In this document: positions 1 through 8,628 of the stretch, piece by piece
Layout: every line of letters begins with the position of its first letter
Numbering within the stretch: the first letter of the stretch is position 1
Origin: JAPLST01 sp964397565
GTDB taxonomy: Bacteria; Auribacterota; UBA3054; JAPLST01
Length of the DNA: 57,785 bases
Reading direction: 5' to 3'
NCBI GenBank assembly: GCA_964397565.1
Contig: CAYNJC010000029.1
Location: forward strand, 1-57,785
The notes under the pieces: generated by a model
What the model was told of the DNA's origin: nothing
What the model saw: the letters and a program-made list of their open reading frames with translations, nothing else
Databases searched by the model: none
Program-made: the position numbers and the translations under genes

Positions 1-56
1 TGAACGGTGAACGGTGAACGGTGAACGGTGAACGGTGAACGGTGAACGGTGAACGC
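1..56. repeat. Heptamer tandem repeat TGAACGG, eight copies
   Basis: Seven perfect TGAACGG units are followed by one with a changed last base; the array runs off the left edge. Because 7 is not a multiple of 3, each frame meets a TGA every 21 bp. The GTG of the following gene lies in the last units, with an in-frame TGA at 43-45 just upstream. Confidence 0.97.
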
Positions 57-1884
57 TAAACTGTGCCACTGGCTGCGGCGCGGGCGCCCGTTGCTGGCCG
101 CCGTGGTGATTGTGGGTGCCTGCGCTCTTGCGTTTTGGCCGGGCATGCCGGCATCGCTGCATTTGGACGATTACGATATGCTGCGCAACAACGCCCTGGC
201 GAGCCGCAGCATGGCGGAGATTGTGCAGTTGTACCCGACCCGCTGGCTGGTGGTCTTGAGTTTGTGGGCGAATGCGCGGCTGCAGGGCGAGGCCGTGGCG
301 GGCTATCATCTGGTGAGTCTCGCACTGCACTGTGTGAATGCGTGGCTGGTGTGCGTGCTGACCTGGCGTTTGTGGTGGTGGGCGCGCCGGCGTGGCTGGA
401 AGATGCGCGGCGTCGCGCCGCATTGGCTGGGTGTGTTTGTTGCCGTGGTGTTTGCCGTGCATCCGCTGCAAACACAGGCGGTGGTGTACATCACCCAACG
501 CTTCACCTTGGCGGCCGCCGTTTTCTATTTGCTGGCGATTCTGGCCGTGGTGCGCCCCGGCCGGCCGGGGCGCGCGCCATGGTGGGGTTGGTGCTGGGCG
601 GGCATCGCCACCGCACTTGGTGCGCTGTGCAAAGAGATTATTGTGACGGCGCCGCTGCTGGCCGCCAGTGCCGTGTGGTGCTGGATTACGCCGCTGCAGT
701 GGCGGCGTTGGCGGGCGCGCACGTGGGTGGTGGTGGCCGGTCTGCTGTTGTTGGCGGGCACGCTGCCCGCTCTGTATTTCGCGCACCTGTCGCATTGGGA
801 TGCGCACACGCTGCGCCGTAATCTGCAGGCGATTGGCGGGCCGATCGCAATGCATTATCCCGACTTAACGCGCACGACCTATCTGTTGACCCAGCCGCGC
901 GTGCTGGTGCGGTATCTCGCGCTGCTGGTCTGGCCACAACCGTTGAGTATTGACCATGCCGTGCGGATCAGCACAACCTGGCATGAGCCGGCCGTGCTGG
1001 CCGCGTGCGGCGTGCTTGTGATGGTACTGCTGGCAGCCTGGCGCGGGCGGCGGGCCGCGCCGTGGTGTTGGTGGGGTGTGCTGTTTTTCTTCATCCCGCT
1101 CTTGCCACAATCGAGCATCATTCCGGCACCGGACGTCATGTTTGAACATCGCGTGTATCTGAGTGTTGCGGGCTTCGGGTGGTGCGTGGGCGGCTTGGTA
1201 TGCCTGGTGCTGGCGCGGGTGCGGACGGCACAGCGGCGCCGGCTGGTGCACGGCGTGATGATCCTGTATCTGTTGGTGTTGCTGGTCGCCACCCGGCAGC
1301 GCTGTGCCGTCTGGCGCGATGAATTGACGTTGTGGCGCGATGCCTATGCGCACGCGCCGACCAAGCAGCGTGTCGTGGTGAATTACGCCAATGCCTTGGC
1401 CGAGCGCGGCGCTGTGGACGAGACCATTGCGTGCCTGACGGCGTTTATGCAGACAACCACGACGATCTGGCCGCACACCACGGCGCTGCTGGGCAATGCC
1501 TTGGCCGCACGCGGCGAGTTGGACGCAGCGCTGCGCTGTTATGAACAGGCCGTGCGCGCTGAAGTCGCCAACGATCAATGGCGCTATAATTACGCCTTAC
1601 TCTTGTTGCGCGCGGGCCGGATGCAGGAGGCTAGGGTGCAGACCTACCATGCCGTGCATTTCAATCCATGGAATGCGGACGCGTGGTATTTGTCCGGCGT
1701 CGTGCGCGCCGGCATCACTAATGAGTATGTGATAGCAACCAATTGCCTGACGAGGTATTTGCAGTTGCAGCATGATGGCGCACATGCCGGGGATGCGCGG
1801 GTGCTGCGCGCGCGCATGTGCGCCATCTTGGCTGTCGCGCCGGCCGCCACCGGCACAACCACACCCGTGAGGAGCACGCCATGA
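49..1884 (+). CDS. Multi-span membrane protein with C-terminal TPRs (TMTC-like)
   Basis: This 611-aa protein has an N-terminal membrane segment (about residues 14-31), an early acidic LDDYD motif, roughly nine to ten further hydrophobic spans to about residue 425, and a C-terminal part of tetratricopeptide repeats (about 435-590). This layout matches the bacterial relatives of TMTC O-mannosyltransferases, which are GT-C-type membrane glycosyltransferases; the substrate is unknown. The start is a GTG inside the heptamer array. The next in-frame ATG falls after the first membrane segment, so GTG is preferred. The stop overlaps the mreC start (ATGA), implying translational coupling with the cell-shape operon. 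The fold-level call is fairly safe, the enzymatic role is inference. Confidence 0.75.
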   Translation: MNAKLCHWLRRGRPLLAAVVIVGACALAFWPGMPASLHLDDYDMLRNNALASRSMAEIVQLYPTRWLVVLSLWANARLQGEAVAGYHLVSLALHCVNAWLVCVLTWRLWWWARRRGWKMRGVAPHWLGVFVAVVFAVHPLQTQAVVYITQRFTLAAAVFYLLAILAVVRPGRPGRAPWWGWCWAGIATALGALCKEIIVTAPLLAASAVWCWITPLQWRRWRARTWVVVAGLLLLAGTLPALYFAHLSHWDAHTLRRNLQAIGGPIAMHYPDLTRTTYLLTQPRVLVRYLALLVWPQPLSIDHAVRISTTWHEPAVLAACGVLVMVLLAAWRGRRAAPWCWWGVLFFFIPLLPQSSIIPAPDVMFEHRVYLSVAGFGWCVGGLVCLVLARVRTAQRRRLVHGVMILYLLVLLVATRQRCAVWRDELTLWRDAYAHAPTKQRVVVNYANALAERGAVDETIACLTAFMQTTTTIWPHTTALLGNALAARGELDAALRCYEQAVRAEVANDQWRYNYALLLLRAGRMQEARVQTYHAVHFNPWNADAWYLSGVVRAGITNEYVIATNCLTRYLQLQHDGAHAGDARVLRARMCAILAVAPAATGTTTPVRSTP

Positions 1885-2705
1885 GACGGTTTCTGCGCGC
1901 AATGGTGGGGGTGATTGTCATTGCAGCGCTGGCGACGGTCGTGGCGCGCACGGGGGTCATGGGTGGTGCGACCCAGCGGATTGCCCTGGACATCGCCGCA
2001 CCGGTCCTGGATGCCCTGACATATCCGCTGCGGGCGCTGGGCACGGGCTGGAGCACCGTGACGGAGCAGCACGCGTTGCGCCAGGCAAACGAAGCCTTGC
2101 AGCGCCGCTGCGATGAGCTTGAACGGCAGCTCGCCGGTGCCATTGATGCGGCTCACCGGATTGGCCAGTTGGAGGAGATGGTGTCCTTGCGCGAGCAATA
2201 TCCCGAGCTGCAGGTGGCACGGATTGTGGTGCGTGACGACTTGCCCTGGCGCAAGACGATTGTGATCAATGGCGGCACCCGCGACGGCTTGGTCAAGGAT
2301 ATGGCGGTCGTGGCGGGCGCGGGCTTGGTGGGCAAAGTCGTTGTGGTGGGCTATGCCTATGCGCGCGTGGTGGTGATGACCGATCCGACCTTCAAAGCCG
2401 GCGGGCGCCTGCAACACTCGCGCTACACCGGGCTGGTCGAGGGTGGCGGGGCCAGCACCCTGACGTTGAATTATCTGCCGCCCGACGCGGAGATTGTACC
2501 GGGTGATCGGGTGCTGACCTCGGGCTTGGGCGGCATTTTCCCGTCCGGGTATTTAATCGGTATCGTGCGCGATGTGGCGCGCGGCGAAGGCGGATTTTAC
2601 CAATATGCAACCGTGACGCCGGCGGTTGATATTAACCGGCTTGAGTATGTGGCGGTGATCAAACGCCTGCCGCCGCAGATTGACGACGGGAGCACGCGCG
2701 AATGA
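1881..2705 (+). CDS. mreC: Rod shape-determining protein MreC
   Basis: MreC is the periplasmic scaffold of the rod complex that links MreB to PBP2 and RodA. The 274-aa product has one N-terminal membrane segment (residues 6-22), a coiled-coil stretch (about 60-95, rich in Q, E, R and L) and the beta-rich MreC core (about 105-260) with the typical VVAGAGLVGKV and TSGLGGIFPSGY-like segments. ATG at 1881 is preferred over earlier in-frame codons because GAGGAG lies 7-8 nt upstream and the ATG overlaps the upstream stop. The length is normal. The gene ends in an ATGA overlap with mreD. Confidence 0.95.
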   Translation: MRRFLRAMVGVIVIAALATVVARTGVMGGATQRIALDIAAPVLDALTYPLRALGTGWSTVTEQHALRQANEALQRRCDELERQLAGAIDAAHRIGQLEEMVSLREQYPELQVARIVVRDDLPWRKTIVINGGTRDGLVKDMAVVAGAGLVGKVVVVGYAYARVVVMTDPTFKAGGRLQHSRYTGLVEGGGASTLTLNYLPPDAEIVPGDRVLTSGLGGIFPSGYLIGIVRDVARGEGGFYQYATVTPAVDINRLEYVAVIKRLPPQIDDGSTRE

Positions 2706-3199
2706 TGCTGTGGGGCATAAGCGCACTGATGCTGCTGGCCGCGCTGGCCCTGCAGACGACCGGCATGGCAATGACGCTGGATGTGGTTGCGCCGGTGCTG
2801 ACCGGTGTGGGCCTGGCCGTGCCGCGCCTGCGCGCACTGGCATGGGCGGCGATCATGGGCACCCTCTGGAGTCCCATGGCCAGCAGCGCGCCGCTGATTC
2901 TGATTGGCATTTGGTGCGGCATTGTCCTGGTGCTGCGCGGGGTGGCGCGCGGCGTTGAGTGGCAGCAGCCCATCATGGCGTTTGGCATTGCCGCAGCCGT
3001 GTCGCTGAGCTGGCAGGCGTGCGCGTGGCTGGCCGGGCTGGCGAGTGATGTGCCCTTGGTGGTGTCGCAGGACATGGTGTATGCGTTTGTCGTGCGGCCG
3101 TTGACCAGCGGCGCGCTGTTTGTCGCGCTGTTTCACCCCATCATGGCATGCGTGCGGGCCCGCCCGCCGCGAACGCGAGTGCGCAATGCTTGGCAGTAA
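2702..3199 (+). CDS. mreD: MreD-like rod shape membrane protein
   Basis: This 165-aa, almost entirely hydrophobic protein has about five to six membrane segments, begins within the mreC stop codon and runs into the start of mrdA. Size, topology and position are those of MreD, the membrane subunit of the rod complex. MreD sequences diverge strongly, so the call rests mainly on synteny. The C-terminus is short and basic (RARPPRTRVRNAWQ). Confidence 0.8.
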   Translation: MMLWGISALMLLAALALQTTGMAMTLDVVAPVLTGVGLAVPRLRALAWAAIMGTLWSPMASSAPLILIGIWCGIVLVLRGVARGVEWQQPIMAFGIAAAVSLSWQACAWLAGLASDVPLVVSQDMVYAFVVRPLTSGALFVALFHPIMACVRARPPRTRVRNAWQ

Positions 3200-4991
3200 T
3201 GCCCAGCCCGCCCTGCTGCGCCGGTATCATGTGTTGAGCACGACGCTGATCGTCTGTGCCGTGGTGTTGCTGGCGCAATTGCTGTGGCTGCAATTGGTGC
3301 GCGGTGTTGACTACCGCCGGCGCGCCTTGCGTCAGAGTGTGCGCATGCTGTGGGTGCCGGCCTTGCGCGGCGCCATGTATGATCGGACCATGACGGTTAT
3401 TGCCGACAACCGGCCGGCGTTTGATCTGGATGTCAATGTGCGCGAATTATCGCCGCGCGCGCGCACCAATGTCACGCGCCACTTGGCGGTCATCCTGCGC
3501 CAGCCGGAAAGCAATGTGTGGGCGGCCTTGCGCAGCAAGCGTCATCTGCCGTACGAGCCCGTCCGGGTGGCCTCGGATCTCTCGCACGACAGCATGACCC
3601 GGGTGGCCGAACAGCTTGGTGACCTGCCGGCGGTCGAACTCAGCGTCGACCCGGTGCGGCGCTACCCGCAGCGCGGCGGCGCGTGTCATGCCATCGGGTA
3701 CGTCAGCAAAGTGCCGCCGAACCATCCCGGCTTGCGCGCCGGGCAGTACTCACTGAATGACCGCGTCGGTGTCAGCGGAATCGAGCGTGTCTGTGAACGC
3801 ATTTTGCATGGCGTCAACGGCAAGCGCTTGGTGCAAGTGGATCGCGCGTCGCGCTTTGTGGATACCATCGAGCAACGTCCGCCGATGCCCGGCCAGAATG
3901 TCATGCTGACGCTGCACATGCAACTGCAATCTGTCTTGGAACGCGCCTTCAGCAATCGGGTCGGCGCCGCGGTCGCGCTGGATCCCAACAACGGTGAAAT
4001 CCTCGCGCTGGTCTCGTCGCCGGGCTTTGACCAGAACATGTTTGCCGGGCCCGTCACGCCGGAGCGCTATGGCGCACTGCTGAATGACCCGCGCCGGCCG
4101 CTGCTCAATCGCGCGATCGCCGGCCAATATCCGCTCGGCAGCGTGTTCAAACTGATTACTGCGATCGCCGGCCTTGAGTATGGCGTGCTGACGTCGAATA
4201 CCGTCTTTTATGATCAGGGCATCTTTGAACTGGGCGGCATGCGCGTGCGTAATTTCCACCGCCAGCGGTATGGCACGGTGGATCTGATCAAAGCCCTGCG
4301 CGTCTCCTGCAACACGTTTTTCTGCACCTATGCCGTGCCGATTGGCGTGCGCCGGTTGGTGGCCGTGGCGCAACGTTTTCATCTGGGCGAGAAGACCGGC
4401 ATCGAGCTGCCGGACGAAAAAGCCGGCCTGCTGCCCGACCCGTGGTGGAAGCGCACCCACCTGCGCGAACCGTGGTTCCCCGGCGACACCGTCAATCTCA
4501 GCATCGGGCATGGCTTTCTGCTGGTCACACCGCTGCAGGTGGCCTGTATGGTGGCCGCCATCGCAACGGACGGCGGCTGGTGCGCGCCGCGCTTGGTGCG
4601 CGGCTATGAGATTAATCATCGGATCGTGCCGGCGCAGCCGCCCGCGCGCCCGGAGGTGCTGCCGTTCCGGCGCGAAACCCTGGCGCTGGTCAAGCGCGGC
4701 ATGTGGGAAGTGGTCAATCATCCGCAGGGCTCAGGCCGGCTGGCGGCCGTGCCGGGCCTGGCGGTCGCCGGCAAAACCGGCTCGGCCCTGACGCCCGCAC
4801 AAACCTTTGGCTGGTTCGCCGGCTTTGCCCCGTTCAATGAACCAAAGCTTGTCATTGCCGTCGTCGTCGAGCAGGCCGAGACCGGCGGCAAGGATGCCGC
4901 GCCGATTGCGCGCGCCGGCTTCGCTGCTTATTTCGGGATTGACCTTACCCGCCACACCAATCATGTGACCAATGCATCATTTTCAGATTAA
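3186..4991 (+). CDS. mrdA: Penicillin-binding protein 2 (class B transpeptidase)
   Basis: PBP2 is the peptidoglycan DD-transpeptidase of lateral wall growth. The 601-aa product has a single N-terminal membrane anchor (about residues 18-38), a dimerisation domain and a transpeptidase domain with all three motifs: SVFK with the nucleophile Ser319, SCN at 374-376 and KTG at 530-532. ATG at 3186 is chosen because the protein then begins just before the anchor; it overlaps mreD by 14 nt. A longer reading from 3120 would overlap mreD far more. Length is typical. mreB and rodA are not in the window. Confidence 0.95.
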   Translation: MLGSNAQPALLRRYHVLSTTLIVCAVVLLAQLLWLQLVRGVDYRRRALRQSVRMLWVPALRGAMYDRTMTVIADNRPAFDLDVNVRELSPRARTNVTRHLAVILRQPESNVWAALRSKRHLPYEPVRVASDLSHDSMTRVAEQLGDLPAVELSVDPVRRYPQRGGACHAIGYVSKVPPNHPGLRAGQYSLNDRVGVSGIERVCERILHGVNGKRLVQVDRASRFVDTIEQRPPMPGQNVMLTLHMQLQSVLERAFSNRVGAAVALDPNNGEILALVSSPGFDQNMFAGPVTPERYGALLNDPRRPLLNRAIAGQYPLGSVFKLITAIAGLEYGVLTSNTVFYDQGIFELGGMRVRNFHRQRYGTVDLIKALRVSCNTFFCTYAVPIGVRRLVAVAQRFHLGEKTGIELPDEKAGLLPDPWWKRTHLREPWFPGDTVNLSIGHGFLLVTPLQVACMVAAIATDGGWCAPRLVRGYEINHRIVPAQPPARPEVLPFRRETLALVKRGMWEVVNHPQGSGRLAAVPGLAVAGKTGSALTPAQTFGWFAGFAPFNEPKLVIAVVVEQAETGGKDAAPIARAGFAAYFGIDLTRHTNHVTNASFSD

Positions 4992-5015
4992 CCTCACCGG
5001 ATGGAGCTCCCCAAC

Positions 5016-5810
5016 ATGAAGTCTCAATGGATAATGATTAGCGTCTGGCTCGTGCTGCTCTGTGGCACTCTGCCCCTGCTGACCGGTTGTTACACGGTGC
5101 CGGTGACCGGCCGCACCTCGTTTATGCTGGTCAGTTCAGATGAGGAGCAAACGCTCGGGCTGCAAGCCTTCACCGACGTGAAAAAAGAAACGCCGGTATC
5201 GCACGACAGCGTGGCGAACGCGCGCGTGCAGCGGGTGGGCGCCGCGATTGCACGCGTGTCCGAATATCCCGACTGGCAATGGGAATTTATCGTGTTTGAC
5301 GACACCAATACCATCAATGCCTGGTGCCTGCCGGGCGGCAAAGTGGGCGTCTACACGGCGCTGCTGCCCTACGCCCGCACCGACGGCGAGCTGGCCACCG
5401 TGATGGCGCACGAAATCAGCCACGCCATTGCGCGCCACGGCGCCGAGCGCATGAGCCAGCAAATGGTGGTCGAAACCGGCAGCGCCATTGTCGCCGGCAG
5501 TGTCAGCGACAAAAATGTCGAAACGGCCAAGGTGGCGTACGGTCTCGGCTCACAATTGTTTGTCATGCTGCCCTACAGTCGCAAACACGAACTCGAGGCC
5601 GACCGGATCGGCTTGATCTACATGGCGCGCGCCGGCTATGACCCGCGCGAGGCACTGACCTTCTGGCAGAGCTTCAGCGAAATCAGCAAAGGTGGCGCCC
5701 CGCCCGAATGGCTCTCCACTCACCCGGCCGACACCAAGCGCATCGAGCAAATCAAGCTGCTCTTGCCCGAGGCCATTGTGGAATACGACAAGACGCGCGA
5801 GACAAAATGA
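5016..5810 (+). CDS. M48 family metalloprotease, lipoprotein
   Basis: The 264-aa product has a lipoprotein signal ending in the lipobox LLTGC and an M48 peptidase domain. The zinc motif HEISH is at residues 132-136 and the third ligand is Glu194 in the HELEAD segment. It resembles the LoiP/BepA/Oma1-like group, which does quality control of envelope proteins; the substrate is unknown. ATG at 5016 is preferred to the ATG at 5001 because GGAGCT lies 8 nt before it and the signal peptide begins there. It follows mrdA by 24 nt and may share its transcript. Confidence 0.92.
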   Translation: MKSQWIMISVWLVLLCGTLPLLTGCYTVPVTGRTSFMLVSSDEEQTLGLQAFTDVKKETPVSHDSVANARVQRVGAAIARVSEYPDWQWEFIVFDDTNTINAWCLPGGKVGVYTALLPYARTDGELATVMAHEISHAIARHGAERMSQQMVVETGSAIVAGSVSDKNVETAKVAYGLGSQLFVMLPYSRKHELEADRIGLIYMARAGYDPREALTFWQSFSEISKGGAPPEWLSTHPADTKRIEQIKLLLPEAIVEYDKTRETK

Positions 5811-6030
5811 CGTGCGAAAATTAGTGGTGTACAATACTTTATGTAAATGGTTTGAATGAATGCTACAATGCAAACCAAGTTGACATTTCTATTGACTTGC
5901 AACAAGGATTGAACTCCACTTGACATTCACGTCTAGTTATGGTATAACAGTTGCACGATGGTTGGCTGTACCCACCCAAGCCATCAATAAGGAATAAGGA
6001 AATTCAAGGTCAGCAAGGCAGTTGACAGGA
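5811..6030. other. AT-rich intergenic leader region
   Basis: This gap is markedly richer in A+T than its surroundings. It holds three TTGAC(A/T) boxes (5880, 5892, 5920); only the last is followed by a good -10. Downstream an imperfect hairpin (about 5959-5985, ATGGTTGG against CCAAGCCAT) lies in the predicted 5' leader. No ORF is convincing. Confidence 0.6.
5920..5948 (+). promoter_or_regulatory. Sigma-70 promoter, TTGACA-17-TATAAC
   Basis: A perfect -35 (5920-5925) and near-perfect -10 (5943-5948) are 17 bp apart. They would start a transcript near 5955, about 75 nt before the ATG at 6031. Confidence 0.85.
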
Positions 6031-8598
6031 ATGCTGATTGCGCATTACAATGAGTTTGGGCCACTGCGCCACTGCGCCACTGCGATTAAGTCAGCCGCAT
6101 GGCGGAGCGCGGGTGTGATTGCTCCTTTATCTTTATCGTCGCTTGTTTTTGCTGCAGCTCTCTTTCTATTGTTGCCGTGCCGCGCCGCCTCAACCTCGGA
6201 AACAAATTCTGCCAGCGCCCGGGATGGTGCGTCAGTACATCAGTACGTCAGTGCGTCAGTGACACAAAAACCGACCACCGCCGCACCGACCAACGACCAC
6301 CGCCGCACTGACGTACTGACCACCGACGTACCTCTAATTCCCCAATCCGTCCCGCTGTCATCCGTGCAGTCGCTGCTCGATCTCGCGCGCCACTCAGCCT
6401 GCCGCGACGCCGCACAAGCGATTGAGGACGGCAACATCAGCGCCGCCCTGGCTGCGCTCGACGCGCTGACCGCCGGCGCGTTTTACTGGCGCGGCGCGGT
6501 GACCAACGGCTTTCAGCAGGGCTTTTTTGTCAACGCCCTGCGCGGCTACTGCCTCGAGCGACTGGGTGACATTGTCAAGGCCTATCGCGCCTATCAGAAC
6601 AGCCGCGCGTATTTTGATGATCAAGCCGTGGCCATGCAATGCCCCGAGCCGCGCCTGGAAGTATTTCTCGGCCTTGGGCGCACATGCCTCGTGGCCGCAC
6701 GCTACACCGACGCATTCAATTGGCTCGATCTGGTGCGGCTGGAAGCATCGGCCGATCCGCGCATTGCGGCGGCGGCCGACCGCGGCCTGATCCGCCGCGC
6801 CGTCGAGATCGGCGACTACCACGATGCCATCACCAATTATCTGGATTTGCAGTTCCAATTGGCAGAATCTGAAAAATCGCAGGACGGAGATCACTCCCAT
6901 ACCGCCGTTGGCGGTACTGGCCAAGCCAGCGGCAGATCGCGGCACGGAGGCCGCTCCCAAGCCGAGAAGAGCACCTCCAAATTCGTTCGCCGCGAACGAA
7001 TTTACTCGCCCCAGCAATACACCGAGCTAGCGCAACTCTACTTCTGGACGCGCCAAGACCGCCCCGGCTTTAAAACCGTGCTCGACGGCATCACCCTGCT
7101 CGGTATTGACAACGACTTGGGCGTCAAAGATCCGATGGTGGATTGTTTTCTGAACAACATCATGCGCGCGGACGACACCGAGGTACAGCGCTTTTACGAC
7201 CTGCTTGGTTACGCTCTGGCGATGAGCAAACCAGCCAAAGGCGAGGAAGCCTATATCGCGTTTCTCTGCAATGCACGTGCCCTCACTTGCGCACTTTTTA
7301 ATCATGTGACAAGACAAGACGATCTGACGCTTGTCCGTAAACGAATTGATGAATTGAAAAGCAAGGGCATCTCTGGGTACAGGCAGTTCAAATCTGCACG
7401 GCAAGATTTGGCAAAAAAAAGACAGGCATCTTCGTTGGCGAAGTTCCCTTTTGCTGCTGATCTATCGGCGTGCGCGACTGAAACAAAGAATGATGCTGGC
7501 GGGGCAACACCGCTTGAGTTATATACATCACTACGAGCCCGTGAAAGCGAACACGAATGGGCGGCCCTTATCTACGAAGAGTTTAAAAATAGTTCGCAAC
7601 ATAAGCGTGGGGTATCGGAAGTATGTGATCCTCAGCACGCTGCCGCGGCCATGCTTGTGAACGAATTATCCAGACAGATAGGTGGTTTGACCGCTCTATA
7701 TCAAATGGCTAACGACTACCTTACTACGAATGAATTGACATCTCAAAACACGAGACATACTATAGCTGAATATGACACTGTGGATTTGATCACGCGGGCT
7801 CTAGGAGCATTGTCCAATGACCTGCCTAGAGCACATCCCGTTATCTTGGACCTGATTGAGGCTGCTGCGACGCATAACGCAGACACGCAGAGCGCTAATG
7901 TGTGTTACGAAGAGTATTTGTCCCGGAGTGGCCGGATTGATTCGCGGTTGGCTACACAGTGGATAATGTCTCGCCTCACGCATGGCGACCTCGCCGATGC
8001 AGCCAACATTGCCGTGCGTTGCCTTGAGAGGTGTGCGTCCCACAGTGACCGTGTTATGTTGGTTTTCACTTCACTGCCGCTGCTTGACTGTGGAAACAAG
8101 GACACGCTCATGCATGCGCAACGCATTATTAACAGTGCTTTTGTAGGAAATTACCTCGGCCCTAACCCGTGGTGGAATGTATCCGAGTGTTTCTCACGTT
8201 CACTTGCATTTGCCCATCGTGAAGTGCCAAGCGCAATGCTCATACAAGACAAACTCCAAGCGGCAGCATATGTTCAAGTTATAGAAATGCTCACGAATAC
8301 TCCTTCTCATTCTCTGACCGTTGCGAAGTATCTTCAGATGACGCTCGCGCATACTGCCTTATCAAACACAGACGAAGCAGCCGCTAGCGCTCGCGAAGCA
8401 GTTTTGATACTCAACCGTCTGACGCGTGGCAGGATTGCTACCGCATCTCCTTGCAACGCCAGCAATATAGTCTTTGGTCTTTTCTATGATTCCGTGGCAG
8501 ACGCGCATCTCTTGACGAAAGTGACGAATGTACTACTTGACACAAACAAACAAACGAACCTTATATCACAAAGCACACGTATTGACGAGAAACACTAA
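6031..8598 (+). CDS. Large secreted or anchored helical-repeat protein, unknown function
   Basis: I do not recognise this 855-aa protein. A hydrophobic segment (about residues 30-50) suggests export or anchoring. A Ser/Thr-rich low-complexity linker follows, then alpha-helical TPR-like segments. The reading frame runs through three kinds of repeat: octamers CCACTGCG near the start, CGTCAGTA-like octamers (6230-6261), and a hairpin repeat plus perfect palindrome at 6884-7003. From about 7270 onward the gene is clearly poorer in GC than its first part, suggesting a chimera. ATG 6031 is used; TTG at 6022 is the alternative. The lipoprotein gene follows immediately, so the two are probably co-transcribed. 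Confidence 0.7.
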   Translation: MLIAHYNEFGPLRHCATAIKSAAWRSAGVIAPLSLSSLVFAAALFLLLPCRAASTSETNSASARDGASVHQYVSASVTQKPTTAAPTNDHRRTDVLTTDVPLIPQSVPLSSVQSLLDLARHSACRDAAQAIEDGNISAALAALDALTAGAFYWRGAVTNGFQQGFFVNALRGYCLERLGDIVKAYRAYQNSRAYFDDQAVAMQCPEPRLEVFLGLGRTCLVAARYTDAFNWLDLVRLEASADPRIAAAADRGLIRRAVEIGDYHDAITNYLDLQFQLAESEKSQDGDHSHTAVGGTGQASGRSRHGGRSQAEKSTSKFVRRERIYSPQQYTELAQLYFWTRQDRPGFKTVLDGITLLGIDNDLGVKDPMVDCFLNNIMRADDTEVQRFYDLLGYALAMSKPAKGEEAYIAFLCNARALTCALFNHVTRQDDLTLVRKRIDELKSKGISGYRQFKSARQDLAKKRQASSLAKFPFAADLSACATETKNDAGGATPLELYTSLRARESEHEWAALIYEEFKNSSQHKRGVSEVCDPQHAAAAMLVNELSRQIGGLTALYQMANDYLTTNELTSQNTRHTIAEYDTVDLITRALGALSNDLPRAHPVILDLIEAAATHNADTQSANVCYEEYLSRSGRIDSRLATQWIMSRLTHGDLADAANIAVRCLERCASHSDRVMLVFTSLPLLDCGNKDTLMHAQRIINSAFVGNYLGPNPWWNVSECFSRSLAFAHREVPSAMLIQDKLQAAAYVQVIEMLTNTPSHSLTVAKYLQMTLAHTALSNTDEAAASAREAVLILNRLTRGRIATASPCNASNIVFGLFYDSVADAHLLTKVTNVLLDTNKQTNLISQSTRIDEKH
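6228..6262. repeat. Octamer repeat CGTCAGTA/G, four copies, in CDS
   Basis: Four 8-bp units run from 6230 to 6261 inside the coding region. Related GAC/CACCG-rich low-complexity sequence continues to about 6330. Confidence 0.85.
6884..6968. repeat. Dispersed hairpin repeat, family A, copy 1
   Basis: The stretch holds small perfect hairpins in a row: CCGCC-GTT-GGCGG, CTGGC-CAA-GCCAG and GCGGC with GCCGC. Close relatives lie at 56108-56180 and 12838-12870 and shorter ones at 16246-16270 and 35034-35052. Here it lies in frame inside a coding region. Confidence 0.85.
6979..7003. repeat. Dispersed palindrome, family B, copy 1 (perfect)
   Basis: Eleven-bp arms AAATTCGTTCG and CGAACGAATTT flank a 3-nt centre. 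It lies in frame within the 855-aa gene, next to the family A repeat. Confidence 0.9.
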
Positions 8599-8628
8599 AT
8601 GCAGTGCAATTATTGGAGATCGAGCAAG

